From: Ewingella allii | GTDB lineage: Bacteria; Pseudomonadota; Gammaproteobacteria; Enterobacterales; Enterobacteriaceae | Reading direction: 5' to 3' | DNA length: 64,000 bases | NCBI RefSeq assembly: GCF_044430645.1 | Contig: NZ_JAWUDN010000001.1 | Span: 1,346,960 to 1,410,959, forward strand | In this document: piece by piece, positions 44,730 to 53,726 of the stretch | How positions within the stretch are numbered: the stretch's first letter is position 1 | Layout of the letters: every line of letters begins with the position of its first letter | Program-made: the position numbers and the translations under genes | The notes under the pieces: model-generated | Database searches by the model: none | What the model was told of the DNA's origin: nothing | What the model saw: only the letters and a program-made list of their open reading frames with translations

Positions 44730-45248
44730 TTATTGATAGATAATTGTAAATTGAGCTGCACCTTCTGCTGCACCAGCGGTAACAGCAGTAGTCAGAGAGA
44801 CATAACGTGCCTTGAAATCAAGGTTATTAGCAGTGGTCTTTAAAGCATAGGCTGCTGAATCTTGATACAAGCTAATCGGATTATCATCTTTGTCATAAAT
44901 TTTGATACCGACGCCAGTCGCTTTACCTGTACCAGTAGCAACGGCTAATACGGTATTATCACCCGCCACTTGCGTACCATCAAAACGCACTTTGGCACTG
45001 GTCACTGTTGAAGGGCAACCTGTTAATACTAAGGTGAATTTTTGAGCAGCAGATAAAGATCCAGATGTTGGAAACGCTGTAGTACCAATTTTACCCAGTT
45101 GAACATCCAGATTTTTGGATGCTGCACTAACGGTACAAGGGTTACTAATAACGTCGCCCTTAAAATTTATTGTACCGTCAATAGCGAAAGCTGAAGAAGA
45201 GATTACAGAAGCAACCAACAAAGCAAGACCAGTAATATTTTTTTTCAT
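44730..45248 (-). CDS. Major fimbrial subunit (FimA-like pilin)
   Basis: A 172-residue pilin of the FimA (gamma) type. The start at 45248 has an AAAGGAAA ribosome site and gives signal peptide MKKNITGLALLVASVISSSAFA-ID; an upstream in-frame ATG adds 26 non-conserved residues. GTINFKGDVISNPCTV carries the first cysteine of the disulfide, VLTGCPS the second, and the C-terminal AQFTIIYQ is the chaperone-binding beta-zipper. It is the first gene of a five-gene chaperone-usher operon. Confidence 0.93.
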   Translation of the reverse strand: MKKNITGLALLVASVISSSAFAIDGTINFKGDVISNPCTVSAASKNLDVQLGKIGTTAFPTSGSLSAAQKFTLVLTGCPSTVTSAKVRFDGTQVAGDNTVLAVATGTGKATGVGIKIYDKDDNPISLYQDSAAYALKTTANNLDFKARYVSLTTAVTAGAAEGAAQFTIIYQ

Positions 45249-45424
45249 TTCAAATTTCCTTTGAACATATGCATAGAGGACGCCGTCATTGGCGTTCGCA
45301 TTGTTTTTGACAAAACCATCTGCCATTCCATTACTTTGTTCTTTAGAGGTTCCACCTCTTAAATAAACGGCTAAGTCATTACAGTAAAAATGCTCAACAA
45401 TTCATTCCGAAGCAAAGTGGCTCT

Positions 45425-45453
45425 ACTTTAGTTCCGCTAAAAAAAACTGTCAA
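45425..45453 (-). promoter_or_regulatory. Predicted sigma-70 promoter of the fimbrial operon
   Basis: On the minus strand TTGACA (45453-45448) is followed after 17 bases by TAAAGT (45430-45425). The -35 box is part of a small palindrome, CTGTC-AATA-GACAG (45447-45460), that could be an operator. The predicted leader of about 170 bases contains a hairpin AGAGGT/ACCTCT at 45345-45359. Confidence 0.6.
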
Positions 45454-46026
45454 TAGACAGTCTATTATAATATAAAACTTTAAATTAATGATTATAAATC
45501 AGTACTTTGCGTTAAAAATTAAAACTTTCGACTCCATTCAAAACTAAGTATTTTCTTACGCTACAATTAGTCTTTGCTTTTATATGAACGCCTGATATGA
45601 AATCACTAACTTTTTATTCCAAGAAACATAAAAATTTTGAACGCATGCTCCATAAGCAATGTTTAGTTAGCATATAAAGCCAAATGTGTCATTTCAGTTT
45701 AAAATGAATTATTTAAATTAAAGCCTAGTGTTTATATTAGCCCCTGACGTCAAGATACCTGTAAACACTCAAATCCACTGTCACATTAAGCCAGACGAGT
45801 TAACTAACTCACTAATAAAAGGCAACGATAACAGCCTTGTAGTTAACAATTAAACACCTAGAGGTATGGCTAAGCGAAGTCTTTACTTTAAAAGGATCTG
45901 GGTAAGATATTTCTAATGTTTAGCTTCTGTTTATACTACTGACCGAGATTGGAGAAAAATTAACAGAACAGGATGAGAGTGTTGTGAAAGAGAGGAAGAA
46001 GGAGTGGGAAAACAAATACATCAAAT

Positions 46027-46060
46027 TGAACATCAAGAGTAAAGGTGCCCTTGATGTTCA
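46027..46060 (-). terminator. 3' hairpin of the peptide/fatty-acid gene cluster
   Basis: TGAACATCAAG and CTTGATGTTCA form 11 perfect base pairs around a 12-base loop, 35 bases after the ketoreductase stop codon. The following T run on the minus strand is poor, so it is a probable rather than certain terminator. Confidence 0.6.
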
Positions 46061-46094
46061 TTTAACGTTGATAAGTCAGTACTGGAGAGAGGTG

Positions 46095-46829
46095 TCAGGC
46101 GGTAAGGCCGCCGTCAATAACTATCGTCTGGCCTGTCATGTAACGGGCACCCTCGCCGACCAGCCATGATACCGCATTGGCAATGTCTTCAGGTTGCCCC
46201 AATCTTCTCATCGGAATGAGGCTGCGGATGGCTGTCATTTTCTCTTTGGGTAGAGATTGCAGCATTTCACTATCAATAAAGCCAGGTAATAAGCTATTGA
46301 CCCGAATGCCAAACCTGCCTAACTCTACTGCGAGAGAGCGGCTCAGGCCGATCATGGCCGCTTTACTGGCACTGTAAGCCGTCTGCCCAATATTGCCTTT
46401 AATGCCTGATACTGACGACATCATGACTATCGCCCCCTCCCTTTGCGCAATCATGGCGGGAAGCAAGGGCTTGTTCCAATTGAACACGGCATTAAGATTG
46501 GTATCCATCACCTGTCGCCAGTTGTCGGATGTCTGAAACATATGCAATGCATCAAGCGTAACGCCCGCGTTGTGAATAATGCCATAGGGAGCGCCAAGGC
46601 GTTGAATAAGCTGAGAAGCCGTGTCATTTACCGTCGCCTCATTCCGACCGTCACAGCGAATCCCTTCAACCTGCCCAGGTAATGACTCGCACAATGCCAG
46701 AAGTGATTGGCTTTGCTGTTCAGCACTCTGCCAGGTGAACACAACATTCCACTCTTTCGCCAGCTCGAGAACCGTCGCCCGGCCAATACCGCGGCTTCCG
46801 CCGGTGACCAAGATCCATTTGTCCAGCAT
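46095..46829 (-). CDS. 3-oxoacyl-ACP reductase-like SDR (FabG-like ketoreductase)
   Basis: A 244-residue short-chain dehydrogenase expected to reduce a beta-ketoacyl-ACP to the hydroxyacyl form with NAD(P)H. The nucleotide-binding TGGSRGIG is at residues 9-16, HNAG near 87 and the active-site Ser and YSASK near 138 and 150; the C-terminus GQTIVIDGGLTA is FabG-like. It is the last gene of the eleven-gene cluster, three bases after the ACP gene. The housekeeping fabG normally lies with fabD/acpP/fabF, which is not the setting here, so this copy is dedicated to the cluster. Confidence 0.88.
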   Translation of the reverse strand: MLDKWILVTGGSRGIGRATVLELAKEWNVVFTWQSAEQQSQSLLALCESLPGQVEGIRCDGRNEATVNDTASQLIQRLGAPYGIIHNAGVTLDALHMFQTSDNWRQVMDTNLNAVFNWNKPLLPAMIAQREGAIVMMSSVSGIKGNIGQTAYSASKAAMIGLSRSLAVELGRFGIRVNSLLPGFIDSEMLQSLPKEKMTAIRSLIPMRRLGQPEDIANAVSWLVGEGARYMTGQTIVIDGGLTA

Positions 46830-46832
46830 AGG

Positions 46833-47081
46833 CTATTCACCCTTCTCACTAATGAATTGGCAAAGCTCGCGCAGAGTGAGGCCAGGTTGGTCAACGAAAA
46901 CGTCAGTTTCTATCGTAACGCTGAACTCTTTATTGGCCAGAAGCATCAGCTCAACATAATCCAGACTGTCTAACTTGAGCTGTGAGAGAGGCATGTCTTC
47001 AGAAATGGACTCTATCTCGAGATCCTTAGCTTCACACAGCATGGCGCAAACTTTGCTATAAACTTCATTGTAATCAATCAT
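46833..47081 (-). CDS. Acyl carrier protein
   Basis: An 82-residue acidic helical protein with the phosphopantetheine attachment Ser39 in LKLDSLDYVELML, the standard DSL motif. It would carry the growing acyl chain for the neighbouring ketosynthase, dehydratase and ketoreductase. No phosphopantetheinyl transferase gene is in the cluster, so a host enzyme such as AcpS must activate it. It differs clearly from the housekeeping AcpP. It lies 33 bases after the dehydratase gene and three before the ketoreductase. Confidence 0.92.
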   Translation of the reverse strand: MIDYNEVYSKVCAMLCEAKDLEIESISEDMPLSQLKLDSLDYVELMLLANKEFSVTIETDVFVDQPGLTLRELCQFISEKGE

Positions 47082-47114
47082 TTTTATTCCCTTAAAAGCT
47101 ATGTTTTAGGTGTG

Positions 47115-47930
47115 TTATTTAGCGCCAAAAATTGTCGCTTTCAATGTAATGGAGCTTTTTATCAACGCTTTTTTATTCACAAAAGCTTGGATGGCCACGC
47201 ACAAAATAAAGCCGCTATGGCTCTTTCCCACCATTAGCGCAGGCAAGATAGAGAAGTTCAGGGGTTGGGCAAAAGCGGTTATGTCATCAGGCACTAACAG
47301 ACTGGGGGAGAAATGCGTTTCATGATGAGTTTGCACTATTTGCATTTGCTTAAATACCGCCATCAAATCTGTGCAATCCAGCTCTGGCAAGACATCGCGA
47401 ACGCGGCACATGGTCTCTGGCGAGTGAATAAGCTGCTTAAACAGCAGAGCGTCTAGCACATTCCATAAGTTGAGACTCTGCCCGGTCATTGCAGACAATT
47501 GCCGCGCCGATGTGAGCATTTCCAGCGTTGAGATCTGGCCATCCTCGGCCTCCGGGCCTTTAGTCAGATCAGGTGCTGCGACCAGTTTGGCATTGATACA
47601 CCCCTCCTGGCTTAGCGCATTACGCAGGGTGCTACGCAGTTGGATCTGGCCGTTGCGTGAGAGTTCCTCAGTCTCCAGCAGGTGGGCTTGCTGATAAAAA
47701 ACCGGCCTATCCAGACGACAGCTAAACAGCAGGCTTTGATTCTGTGGCATGACAACGGGTGCCTGGATCCCCAGACTCGCTTTGATATCCAGCATGGCGC
47801 GCATGCCATGGATGCATAACACATCCAGCCCCAAATGGCGGGCTGCCGCTAAATTAAAGTGAATAGGATTGTTATCGCCGGAAAATGCCGCCCACTGCTC
47901 GGCATCTTGCAATTGGTATTGCATTGACAT
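47115..47930 (-). CDS. MaoC-like hotdog-fold dehydratase
   Basis: A 271-residue protein whose N-terminus has the MaoC/R-hydratase motif FSGDNNPIHFN (residues about 16-26), with the catalytic Asp and His. The length fits a double hotdog. It would dehydrate 3-hydroxyacyl-ACP. The C-terminal half is divergent, so it may be a structural hotdog without its own active site. Its start overlaps the ketosynthase stop (TAATG). The function is inferred from the motif and from its place between ketosynthase and ACP. Confidence 0.75.
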   Translation of the reverse strand: MSMQYQLQDAEQWAAFSGDNNPIHFNLAAARHLGLDVLCIHGMRAMLDIKASLGIQAPVVMPQNQSLLFSCRLDRPVFYQQAHLLETEELSRNGQIQLRSTLRNALSQEGCINAKLVAAPDLTKGPEAEDGQISTLEMLTSARQLSAMTGQSLNLWNVLDALLFKQLIHSPETMCRVRDVLPELDCTDLMAVFKQMQIVQTHHETHFSPSLLVPDDITAFAQPLNFSILPALMVGKSHSGFILCVAIQAFVNKKALIKSSITLKATIFGAK

Positions 47931-49201
47931 TACTCCCCCTTACCTATGATCAGGGCGGCGTTTGCTCCACCAAATCCAAAACTAAGATTCAGCGTATTTT
48001 TCACGTCGCCACGACGGTGCCCTTCGACGATGTAATCAAGGTCACAATGGGGATCGGCAGTCTGCATATGATGAGTCGCGGGCATGATTTGATGCTCAAG
48101 CACCTGCAAACAGACGATACTTTCAAAGCTCCCTGCCGCGGCAATAAGGTGTCCGGAATAGGATTTAGTGCTGGAACAGGGGGTGCTATAGGCGACCTGT
48201 TCGCCGAGAGCCTGTTTGATGGCCTGTGTTTCGTTTAGGTCATTCAGCGGGGTTGAGGTTCCGTGCGCATTGATATAATCAATGTCATCGGGAGTTATCC
48301 CGGCCTGCGCCAATGCGCGGCGAATCGTTTCTACGCGAGCAATTTTGTCTTCCGCAGGAGCTGTGAAATCAAAGGCATCAGAGTAATTGCCATAACCTTT
48401 AATCTCGCCAAGGATCCTTGCTCCGCGCGCCAGAGCGCTTTGGCGATCTTCCAGACAGAGCACGGCTGCCCCCTCGCTCAAGACGAAGCCGTTGCGCTCG
48501 GAGCTAAACGGGCAACAGGCCTTAGTGATGTCCTGCGGCTCGCGGCATAGCGCCCCGAGAATATCGATATTCCAGGTCGACGAGTCAGAACGCAGCGACT
48601 CACCCGCCCCGGCCAGCATCATCTTGGCGCGCCCGGCTCGAATCAGTTCGAAAGCATCACCAATGGCGATGGTGCCAGTGGCACAAGCCGCCACCGGCGA
48701 GTTTTGATATCCCCTCAAGCCCCACAACAAACTGACCGCCGCCGTTGCTGAACTGGGCATCGAAAAGAAGCAACCAAAGGGTGAACCCATATTGCTGCGC
48801 AGATAATCTTCATGTTGCATCTGCGTTTCATCCTGCCCAGCCCAGCCTGAGCCTATGATTGCGCCGCACTCAAGCAAATCGTAGAACTCCTCAGGGCGCT
48901 TTTCACCAAAGGCCATCTGCATGGCCTGTTGCGCGGAGAGCAAGGCCAGATGTGCAAAACGCGGCAGCCGGCGACGGATCGCGGCGGGCACCGACTTAAG
49001 CGGCGGCTCATTATCAATCAGGCCGAAAAAGCGTGATTTAATCCCCGCCGCCGACCTGTCGTAGTAACGGTAGCCGAGGCGGTAATTCATGATAGCGTCC
49101 CAGCTTTCAGTGGCATTTGCTCCCATTGGCGTCACCGCGCCGTAACCTGTGATCACTACACGGCGTGGAGAATTCCCCGCGCCAGCAATATCCTTATTCA
49201 T
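47930..49201 (-). CDS. Beta-ketoacyl-ACP synthase (FabF/KAS II-like)
   Basis: A 423-residue condensing enzyme with an intact Cys-His-His triad: Cys173 in VAACATG, His313 in NAHGTSTPLND and His351 in KSYSGHLIAAAG (Lys346). It should elongate an acyl chain with malonyl-ACP. There is no paired chain-length factor and no malonyltransferase, so malonyl-ACP would come from host FabD. It lies 31 bases after the TolC-like gene and is coupled to the dehydratase. FabF-like enzymes of aryl polyene clusters are an alternative relative, but other aryl polyene genes are missing. Confidence 0.9.
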   Translation of the reverse strand: MNKDIAGAGNSPRRVVITGYGAVTPMGANATESWDAIMNYRLGYRYYDRSAAGIKSRFFGLIDNEPPLKSVPAAIRRRLPRFAHLALLSAQQAMQMAFGEKRPEEFYDLLECGAIIGSGWAGQDETQMQHEDYLRSNMGSPFGCFFSMPSSATAAVSLLWGLRGYQNSPVAACATGTIAIGDAFELIRAGRAKMMLAGAGESLRSDSSTWNIDILGALCREPQDITKACCPFSSERNGFVLSEGAAVLCLEDRQSALARGARILGEIKGYGNYSDAFDFTAPAEDKIARVETIRRALAQAGITPDDIDYINAHGTSTPLNDLNETQAIKQALGEQVAYSTPCSSTKSYSGHLIAAAGSFESIVCLQVLEHQIMPATHHMQTADPHCDLDYIVEGHRRGDVKNTLNLSFGFGGANAALIIGKGE

Positions 49202-49232
49202 CTTGCATTCCTTTAAATTTCTGGCGGTTAAA

Positions 49233-50603
49233 TCAAACTCCGCCCAACGCCAGCCAGAGTTTCATCGTGGCATAGAGATAGTTGTATTGCGTTTGCACCA
49301 GCGTATTTTCGCTGTTTAGCAAACTGTCCTGTGCATCAAGCAATGTCTGATAGGAAACCGCACCCGCGCGATACTGGCTGTCTGCCAGTTGCAGCCGCTG
49401 CTGGCTAAGTTGCAAATCAATCAATTGGCTCTGTTTCTGCTGTTGATAGGTCACGCGCTGCGACATGGCGTTATCCACGTCACTCAGAGCGCTATACACC
49501 TTGCTGCGAAATTGAATAGCTGCCCGTTGTACCTCAAGCTTTGACTGCTCAATGGTCAGCTGCACCCTATTCCATTCAATGAACGGCAGGGAAAGCGTGC
49601 TTCCCAGCGTGCGCACCGGATTACTGAACCACTGCTGAAAGGCCGTGGCTCCGGCGCCGAGTCCAGCACTTAAGGTCAGTTTGGGATAAAAATCGAGGCG
49701 TGCCACGTCTGACCCCGCGAGGGCTGCCCGAAGGTTCCACTCCGCGACCTGCACGTCCGGTCGCTTGGCGATGACCTCCAACGGCAAATGCTCTACGACC
49801 GCGACCGACTGATGAATCTTTAGCGTTGCAGGCTCCGCCTGTCTCTGATGAGGACCACGGTTAAACAGGATCGCCATCGCGTTACGCGCTTCTTCGCGCT
49901 GCCGCTCGAGGTCACGCTGGGTCACGCGGCGGTTGAGTACTGCCTGTTCCGCCTGCACCACGTCTAAACGGCTGACCTCCCCGGCGTTAAAGCGTGACAT
50001 GGCCAAACGCTGAGAGCTTTCGGCGATATTAAGGCCTTGCTGGCCGTTAATAATTTGCTGGTTGAGACTACCCAACTGCCAATATAGCTGCGACAGCGTG
50101 CCGATCAGCGTCAGCGCCGTGGCCTGCCGGTCTTGCTCTGATGCCTTAGCCAACCATTCGGCCTGATCCCGGCTGCGTGCCAGCCTCCCCCACAAATCTA
50201 ACTCATAGGAAGCGTTTAATGCGCCGTTGTAATTCTCATCAGCGTGGGCCGAGGTGCTGATATTTTTGCTATTGCTGGCCCCCAGCGACGCGGTGAAATC
50301 TGGCGTCATATTGGTCTTTCGCAGGCCTGCGGTCAGTTGGGCTTGCTGAAGCGCCAAAGTTGCCAGAGCCAAATCGTTATTGCTCTCCAACATGGCGTTA
50401 ATCGCCCGAGAGAGCTGCGGGTCCTGAAAATTGTCCCACCAATGGGCGCTGTGGCTAAGGAAGGATGCGCCGGTTGAGCCGGTATTCTCGCTTGCGCGCC
50501 ACTGTTCGGGGATGGATAACGTCGGGCGTTGATAGTCACTTTTGAGCGCGGGTCCACATCCCGACAGGCAGAACAGCATGATCAAACCAAGTATTTTTCT
50601 CAT
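49233..50603 (-). CDS. Outer-membrane efflux lipoprotein (TolC/NodT family)
   Basis: A 456-residue outer-membrane channel protein. The start at 50603 overlaps the MacB-like stop by four bases (ATGA) and gives a lipoprotein signal MRKILGLIMLFCLSGC with the acylated Cys16; the frame is open upstream only across the neighbour. Two OEP repeats follow: LALATLALQQAQLTAGLRK and the coiled-coil LDVVQAEQAVLNRRVTQRDLE, then KRPDVQVAEWNLRAA. It would form the exit duct for the MacAB-like pump encoded just before it, giving this cluster its own outer-membrane channel. Confidence 0.9.
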   Translation of the reverse strand: MRKILGLIMLFCLSGCGPALKSDYQRPTLSIPEQWRASENTGSTGASFLSHSAHWWDNFQDPQLSRAINAMLESNNDLALATLALQQAQLTAGLRKTNMTPDFTASLGASNSKNISTSAHADENYNGALNASYELDLWGRLARSRDQAEWLAKASEQDRQATALTLIGTLSQLYWQLGSLNQQIINGQQGLNIAESSQRLAMSRFNAGEVSRLDVVQAEQAVLNRRVTQRDLERQREEARNAMAILFNRGPHQRQAEPATLKIHQSVAVVEHLPLEVIAKRPDVQVAEWNLRAALAGSDVARLDFYPKLTLSAGLGAGATAFQQWFSNPVRTLGSTLSLPFIEWNRVQLTIEQSKLEVQRAAIQFRSKVYSALSDVDNAMSQRVTYQQQKQSQLIDLQLSQQRLQLADSQYRAGAVSYQTLLDAQDSLLNSENTLVQTQYNYLYATMKLWLALGGV

Positions 50604-52558
50604 TCGCGAGCCAGTGCCTCCGTTGGGTGTAGACGGGCCGCGTTGCGAGCCGGGACAAAACCAAATCCCAAGCCAATCAAAGCGGAAAAGGCGCAGGCCA
50701 TGACAATCGGCGGCCAGGTAAAGACCAGGGTGAAGGCATCCGTGATCTGGGCGAAAATCAGACCGGCAATGCCAGACCCGACAATGCCGATAGCGCCGCC
50801 TAGCGAGCAAATGACCATGGCTTCGATTAAAAATTGCCGCATGATATCGCCCGGGCGCGCGCCGACGGACAAACGAATGCCGATTTCATGCGTCCGCTCG
50901 GTCACCGATACCAGCATGATATTCATGACCCCCACTCCGCCCACAAGCAGGGAAATACCGGCAATGGCGGTGATCAGCAGCGTCATCGAGTCGGAGGCGC
51001 TTTGTATCGCTTTGGTCATTTGGTCATTGGTCATGGTGAAAAAGTCGCGTTGACCGTGTTCACGCTCCAGCAGTTTCTCAACTTTGTCCTGCACGTTAGC
51101 AATGGCATAGCCCTCGGCAACCCGCAGGGTGATTGACGCCAGCGGCTTATCTCCCGACATTCGCTGTAGCAGCGAGGTATAGGGCATCCAGGCTTGCAAT
51201 AGGTCCCCGGCATATTTCGGGCCGGGCTTATTGGCAACGCCAATCACTCGAAAAGGCACACCGGCCAGTTGGATAATTTGCCCAATAGGCTCTTCGGAGT
51301 GAGGAAAAAGGGTGTTTTTGATATTGGTATCGATGACAATCACCGGTTCGCGCTCGTCCACGTCTTGCCGAGTAAAGCGACTGCCCGCGCTGAAAACGGC
51401 CCCCAGCACGTCAAAATACCCCTCGCTAACGCCAGACAGGGAAGTTGAAACCTGCCTGCCACCGCGCACCGCCATTACTGACTTGCTGACCACGGGTGAA
51501 AGGCTGTCGACATAGGGCTGGCGCTGCAACAGTTCTACATCACTGATTTTCAGCGCCCATTGAAACTCCGGGCGCATTTGTTCCCAGCTCAATCCGGGAA
51601 GTATTTCCAGAGTGCTGCTGCCCAACTGGCTGATTTCGCTAAGGATGCTCTGTCTCGCCCCTTCTCCTACCGCCACTGAAGAGACTACGGAGGAGATACC
51701 AATGATGATCCCGAGCATTGATAAAAACGCTCTGCCGCGATGGCCGAGCAGCGAACGCCACGCCATGCGGATAGACTCTTTTACATCTCGCCACGCGGGA
51801 GATCGGCCTGTGTCGACGGCCACGGGCAAGGCGGTGTTGATCGGAGCCTTTTGCCACTCTGGGTTCGCGCCGTCCGCCACAATTTCGCCATCGCTAATTT
51901 CAATAATCCGTTGGCACTGGCGGGCAATGCTACGGTCATGGGTAACGATAATTAGCGTGTGCCCTGCATGGTGCAGGCCGTGTAAAATGGCCATAAGCTC
52001 CTGCCCGCTGGAGCTATCGAGCGCCCCGGTCGGCTCATCGGCCAGAATAATATTCGCGCCATTCATCAATGCGCGGGCAATACTCACGCGCTGCTGTTGG
52101 CCACCAGAAAGCTGTGACGGGCGATGCAACATGCGCCCGGCAAGGCCCAGACGGGTTAATAAATGCTGTGATCTGAGTTCGCGCTCTGCGGCGGGCATGG
52201 CGGTGTATAACGCCGGAATAGAAACATTTTCCTGCGCGGTTAAGTAAGGTATCAGGTGATAACGCTGGAAAATAAAACCGATAAACTGGCTGCGCAGCTG
52301 CGCCAACTCGGCGCTGCTGGCGGAGCCGGTGGGGACGCTCATGATGCGCATTTCGCCCTGAGTCGGCTTGTCGAGACAACCAATAATGTTCATTAGCGTC
52401 GACTTTCCCGAACCGGATGCGCCAATGATGGCGACCATCTCGCCACGATGAATATTCAAGGAGATATTCTTCAATACCTCCACCTGCTCACTGCCAGAGA
52501 CAAAGCTGCGGGAGATATGCTTGAGTTCGATCAACGCTGTCGAATCAGCCATTTTCAC
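50600..52558 (-). CDS. MacB-like ABC transporter (ATPase-permease)
   Basis: A 652-residue fusion of an N-terminal ATPase (Walker A GASGSGKST near residue 47, signature LSGGQQQR, Walker B IILADEPTGALD) and a MacB-type permease: one helix near 275, a large periplasmic domain (about 300-520) and three C-terminal helices including GVGVMNIMLVSVTERTHEIG. Such mechanotransmission ABC proteins drive substrates from the periplasm through a TolC channel; MacAB exports macrolides and peptide toxins. The start overlaps the macA-like stop by about 14 bases (an ATG two codons in is possible). Confidence 0.93.
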   Translation of the reverse strand: MKMADSTALIELKHISRSFVSGSEQVEVLKNISLNIHRGEMVAIIGASGSGKSTLMNIIGCLDKPTQGEMRIMSVPTGSASSAELAQLRSQFIGFIFQRYHLIPYLTAQENVSIPALYTAMPAAERELRSQHLLTRLGLAGRMLHRPSQLSGGQQQRVSIARALMNGANIILADEPTGALDSSSGQELMAILHGLHHAGHTLIIVTHDRSIARQCQRIIEISDGEIVADGANPEWQKAPINTALPVAVDTGRSPAWRDVKESIRMAWRSLLGHRGRAFLSMLGIIIGISSVVSSVAVGEGARQSILSEISQLGSSTLEILPGLSWEQMRPEFQWALKISDVELLQRQPYVDSLSPVVSKSVMAVRGGRQVSTSLSGVSEGYFDVLGAVFSAGSRFTRQDVDEREPVIVIDTNIKNTLFPHSEEPIGQIIQLAGVPFRVIGVANKPGPKYAGDLLQAWMPYTSLLQRMSGDKPLASITLRVAEGYAIANVQDKVEKLLEREHGQRDFFTMTNDQMTKAIQSASDSMTLLITAIAGISLLVGGVGVMNIMLVSVTERTHEIGIRLSVGARPGDIMRQFLIEAMVICSLGGAIGIVGSGIAGLIFAQITDAFTLVFTWPPIVMACAFSALIGLGFGFVPARNAARLHPTEALARE

Positions 52559-53726
52559 TCTCCGTCATAGCTTCAGCCGCCGTGACCACCGACTCACCTT
52601 CTTGCAGCCCTTCAAGCACTTCCACGAACTGGCGATCGTTGATGCCAACGTTAATCAATCTTGACTCAGCGCGGCCATCTTTAAGCACTTGCACTTGATA
52701 GCGATTTTTACCCTGCTGCGGCCCGAGGGCGGTCACCGGCAGGCGCAGTGCGTTCTTCGCCTGCTCCACAACGATAAACACCTGCGCAGTCATCGAGGTG
52801 CGCAGCACGCCCTGTGGGTTGGCGACGTTGAACATTCCGTTGTAATAGACTGCGGAGGGTTGATCATCGAATGAGCTTTCGCCATTGCTGTCTTGCAATG
52901 CCTGAGTCGGCGCGTCCTGAATAGCCTGCATCTGGCTGTCATAGCGCCGTTGCGGTTCGGCGAGCACGTAAAACCACAGCGGCTGGCCGACTTTTACTTT
53001 TAGAATGTCCGTCTCGGAAATGCGGGTGTGGACCGACATAGTGCTGACGTCGGCGAGAACCAAAATGGTTGGTGCACTTTGCGAAGAAACGATGGTCTGC
53101 CCCTCTTGGGTAACAATCCCCAAGACGACACCATCGATGGGCGCGCCAATACGGGTAAAGCCCAGATTGGCTTGTGCCGTTTCTAGTGACATCTGCGCTT
53201 GCACTATCCCAGCCTGATTGACATCAATTTGCGCCTTTTGAGTGGCCACCTTGGCCTGTGCTTGTTCGAGGGTGCTGCGCGTCCCCGCCCCTTCTCTGTC
53301 GAGGCGCAACTGGCGATTGAGTTCCAACTGATATTGCTCAAGGGTGACCACCGCCGCCCTCTTTTGCGCCTCGGCGCTTGCCAGCTCTGCCTGAGACTTG
53401 CGCAATTCGCTAAGCTGCAACGTCGGGTCGATTTCAGCCAGCAGTTGGCCTTTCTGTACTCTCTCCCCTTGGCGGACATGAACCTTGGTCAATTGCCCAT
53501 TGACCTGCGCCCCCACGTTGACTTGCAGAGAGGGTTTGAGGGTACCGGTCGCCAGCACGGTTTTCTCAATATCACCGCGGCTCACCGCGACCGTGGCAAT
53601 CGAGATATCGCCGATGGCGCTTGCCTGACGCAGCCACGCGCCGACAATCAGCATGACAATGACGACAGTCACTACCGCCGCCGCTTTGCCGGGCTTGTTT
53701 TTCATTAAAGCGATAGCTCTTCTCAT
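52545..53726 (-). CDS. MacA-like periplasmic adaptor (HlyD/RND-MFP family)
   Basis: A 393-residue membrane-fusion protein. One N-terminal helix (about 13-32) anchors it; the lipoyl halves (VNVGAQVNGQLTKVHVRQGERVQKGQLLAEID and APIDGVVLGIVTQEGQTI) flank a coiled-coil hairpin (about 105-180). The beta-barrel and membrane-proximal domains follow. It should couple the MacB-like pump to the TolC-like channel. It overlaps the peptidase-ABC gene by four bases and the macB-like gene by about 14. Confidence 0.92.
   Translation of the reverse strand: MRRAIALMKNKPGKAAAVVTVVIVMLIVGAWLRQASAIGDISIATVAVSRGDIEKTVLATGTLKPSLQVNVGAQVNGQLTKVHVRQGERVQKGQLLAEIDPTLQLSELRKSQAELASAEAQKRAAVVTLEQYQLELNRQLRLDREGAGTRSTLEQAQAKVATQKAQIDVNQAGIVQAQMSLETAQANLGFTRIGAPIDGVVLGIVTQEGQTIVSSQSAPTILVLADVSTMSVHTRISETDILKVKVGQPLWFYVLAEPQRRYDSQMQAIQDAPTQALQDSNGESSFDDQPSAVYYNGMFNVANPQGVLRTSMTAQVFIVVEQAKNALRLPVTALGPQQGKNRYQVQVLKDGRAESRLINVGINDRQFVEVLEGLQEGESVVTAAEAMTESENG

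Larger units (their letters stand above)
45249..46094. other. Large AT-rich gap between the peptide cluster and the fimbrial operon
   Basis: This 846-base stretch has no gene I can support. It holds the fimbrial promoter, the probable 3' hairpin of the peptide cluster (46027-46060) and a hairpin with eight-base arms AGTGTTTA/TAAACACT (45727-45769). Its composition is much more AT-rich than the flagellar genes. A short ORF at 45984-46169 overlaps the ketoreductase gene on the opposite strand and looks spurious. Its size would allow an invertible promoter segment, but no convincing inverted repeats were found. Confidence 0.6.

Noticed and set aside
45410..45579. Eight-base inverted repeat AAGCAAAG/CTTTGCTT on both sides of the predicted pilin promoter, as a possible invertible switch.
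   Set aside because: In about 850 bases several eight-base inverted pairs are expected by chance, the arms are AT-rich and the enclosed segment is shorter than the known fimS element. I keep it only as a weak lead.
45984..46169. 61-codon frame at the end of the peptide cluster.
   Set aside because: It overlaps the ketoreductase gene on the other strand, reads through the terminator hairpin and has no recognisable features.
46095..49201. Aryl polyene pigment cluster.
   Set aside because: Only one KS without a chain-length factor, one ACP and no ammonia-lyase, glycosyltransferase, thioesterase or MMPL exporter; peptide export genes are present instead.
50604..50810. Long N-terminal extension of the TolC-like protein.
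   Set aside because: It is the shadow of the macB-like gene in another frame; the lipoprotein signal and the ATGA overlap fix the start at 50603.
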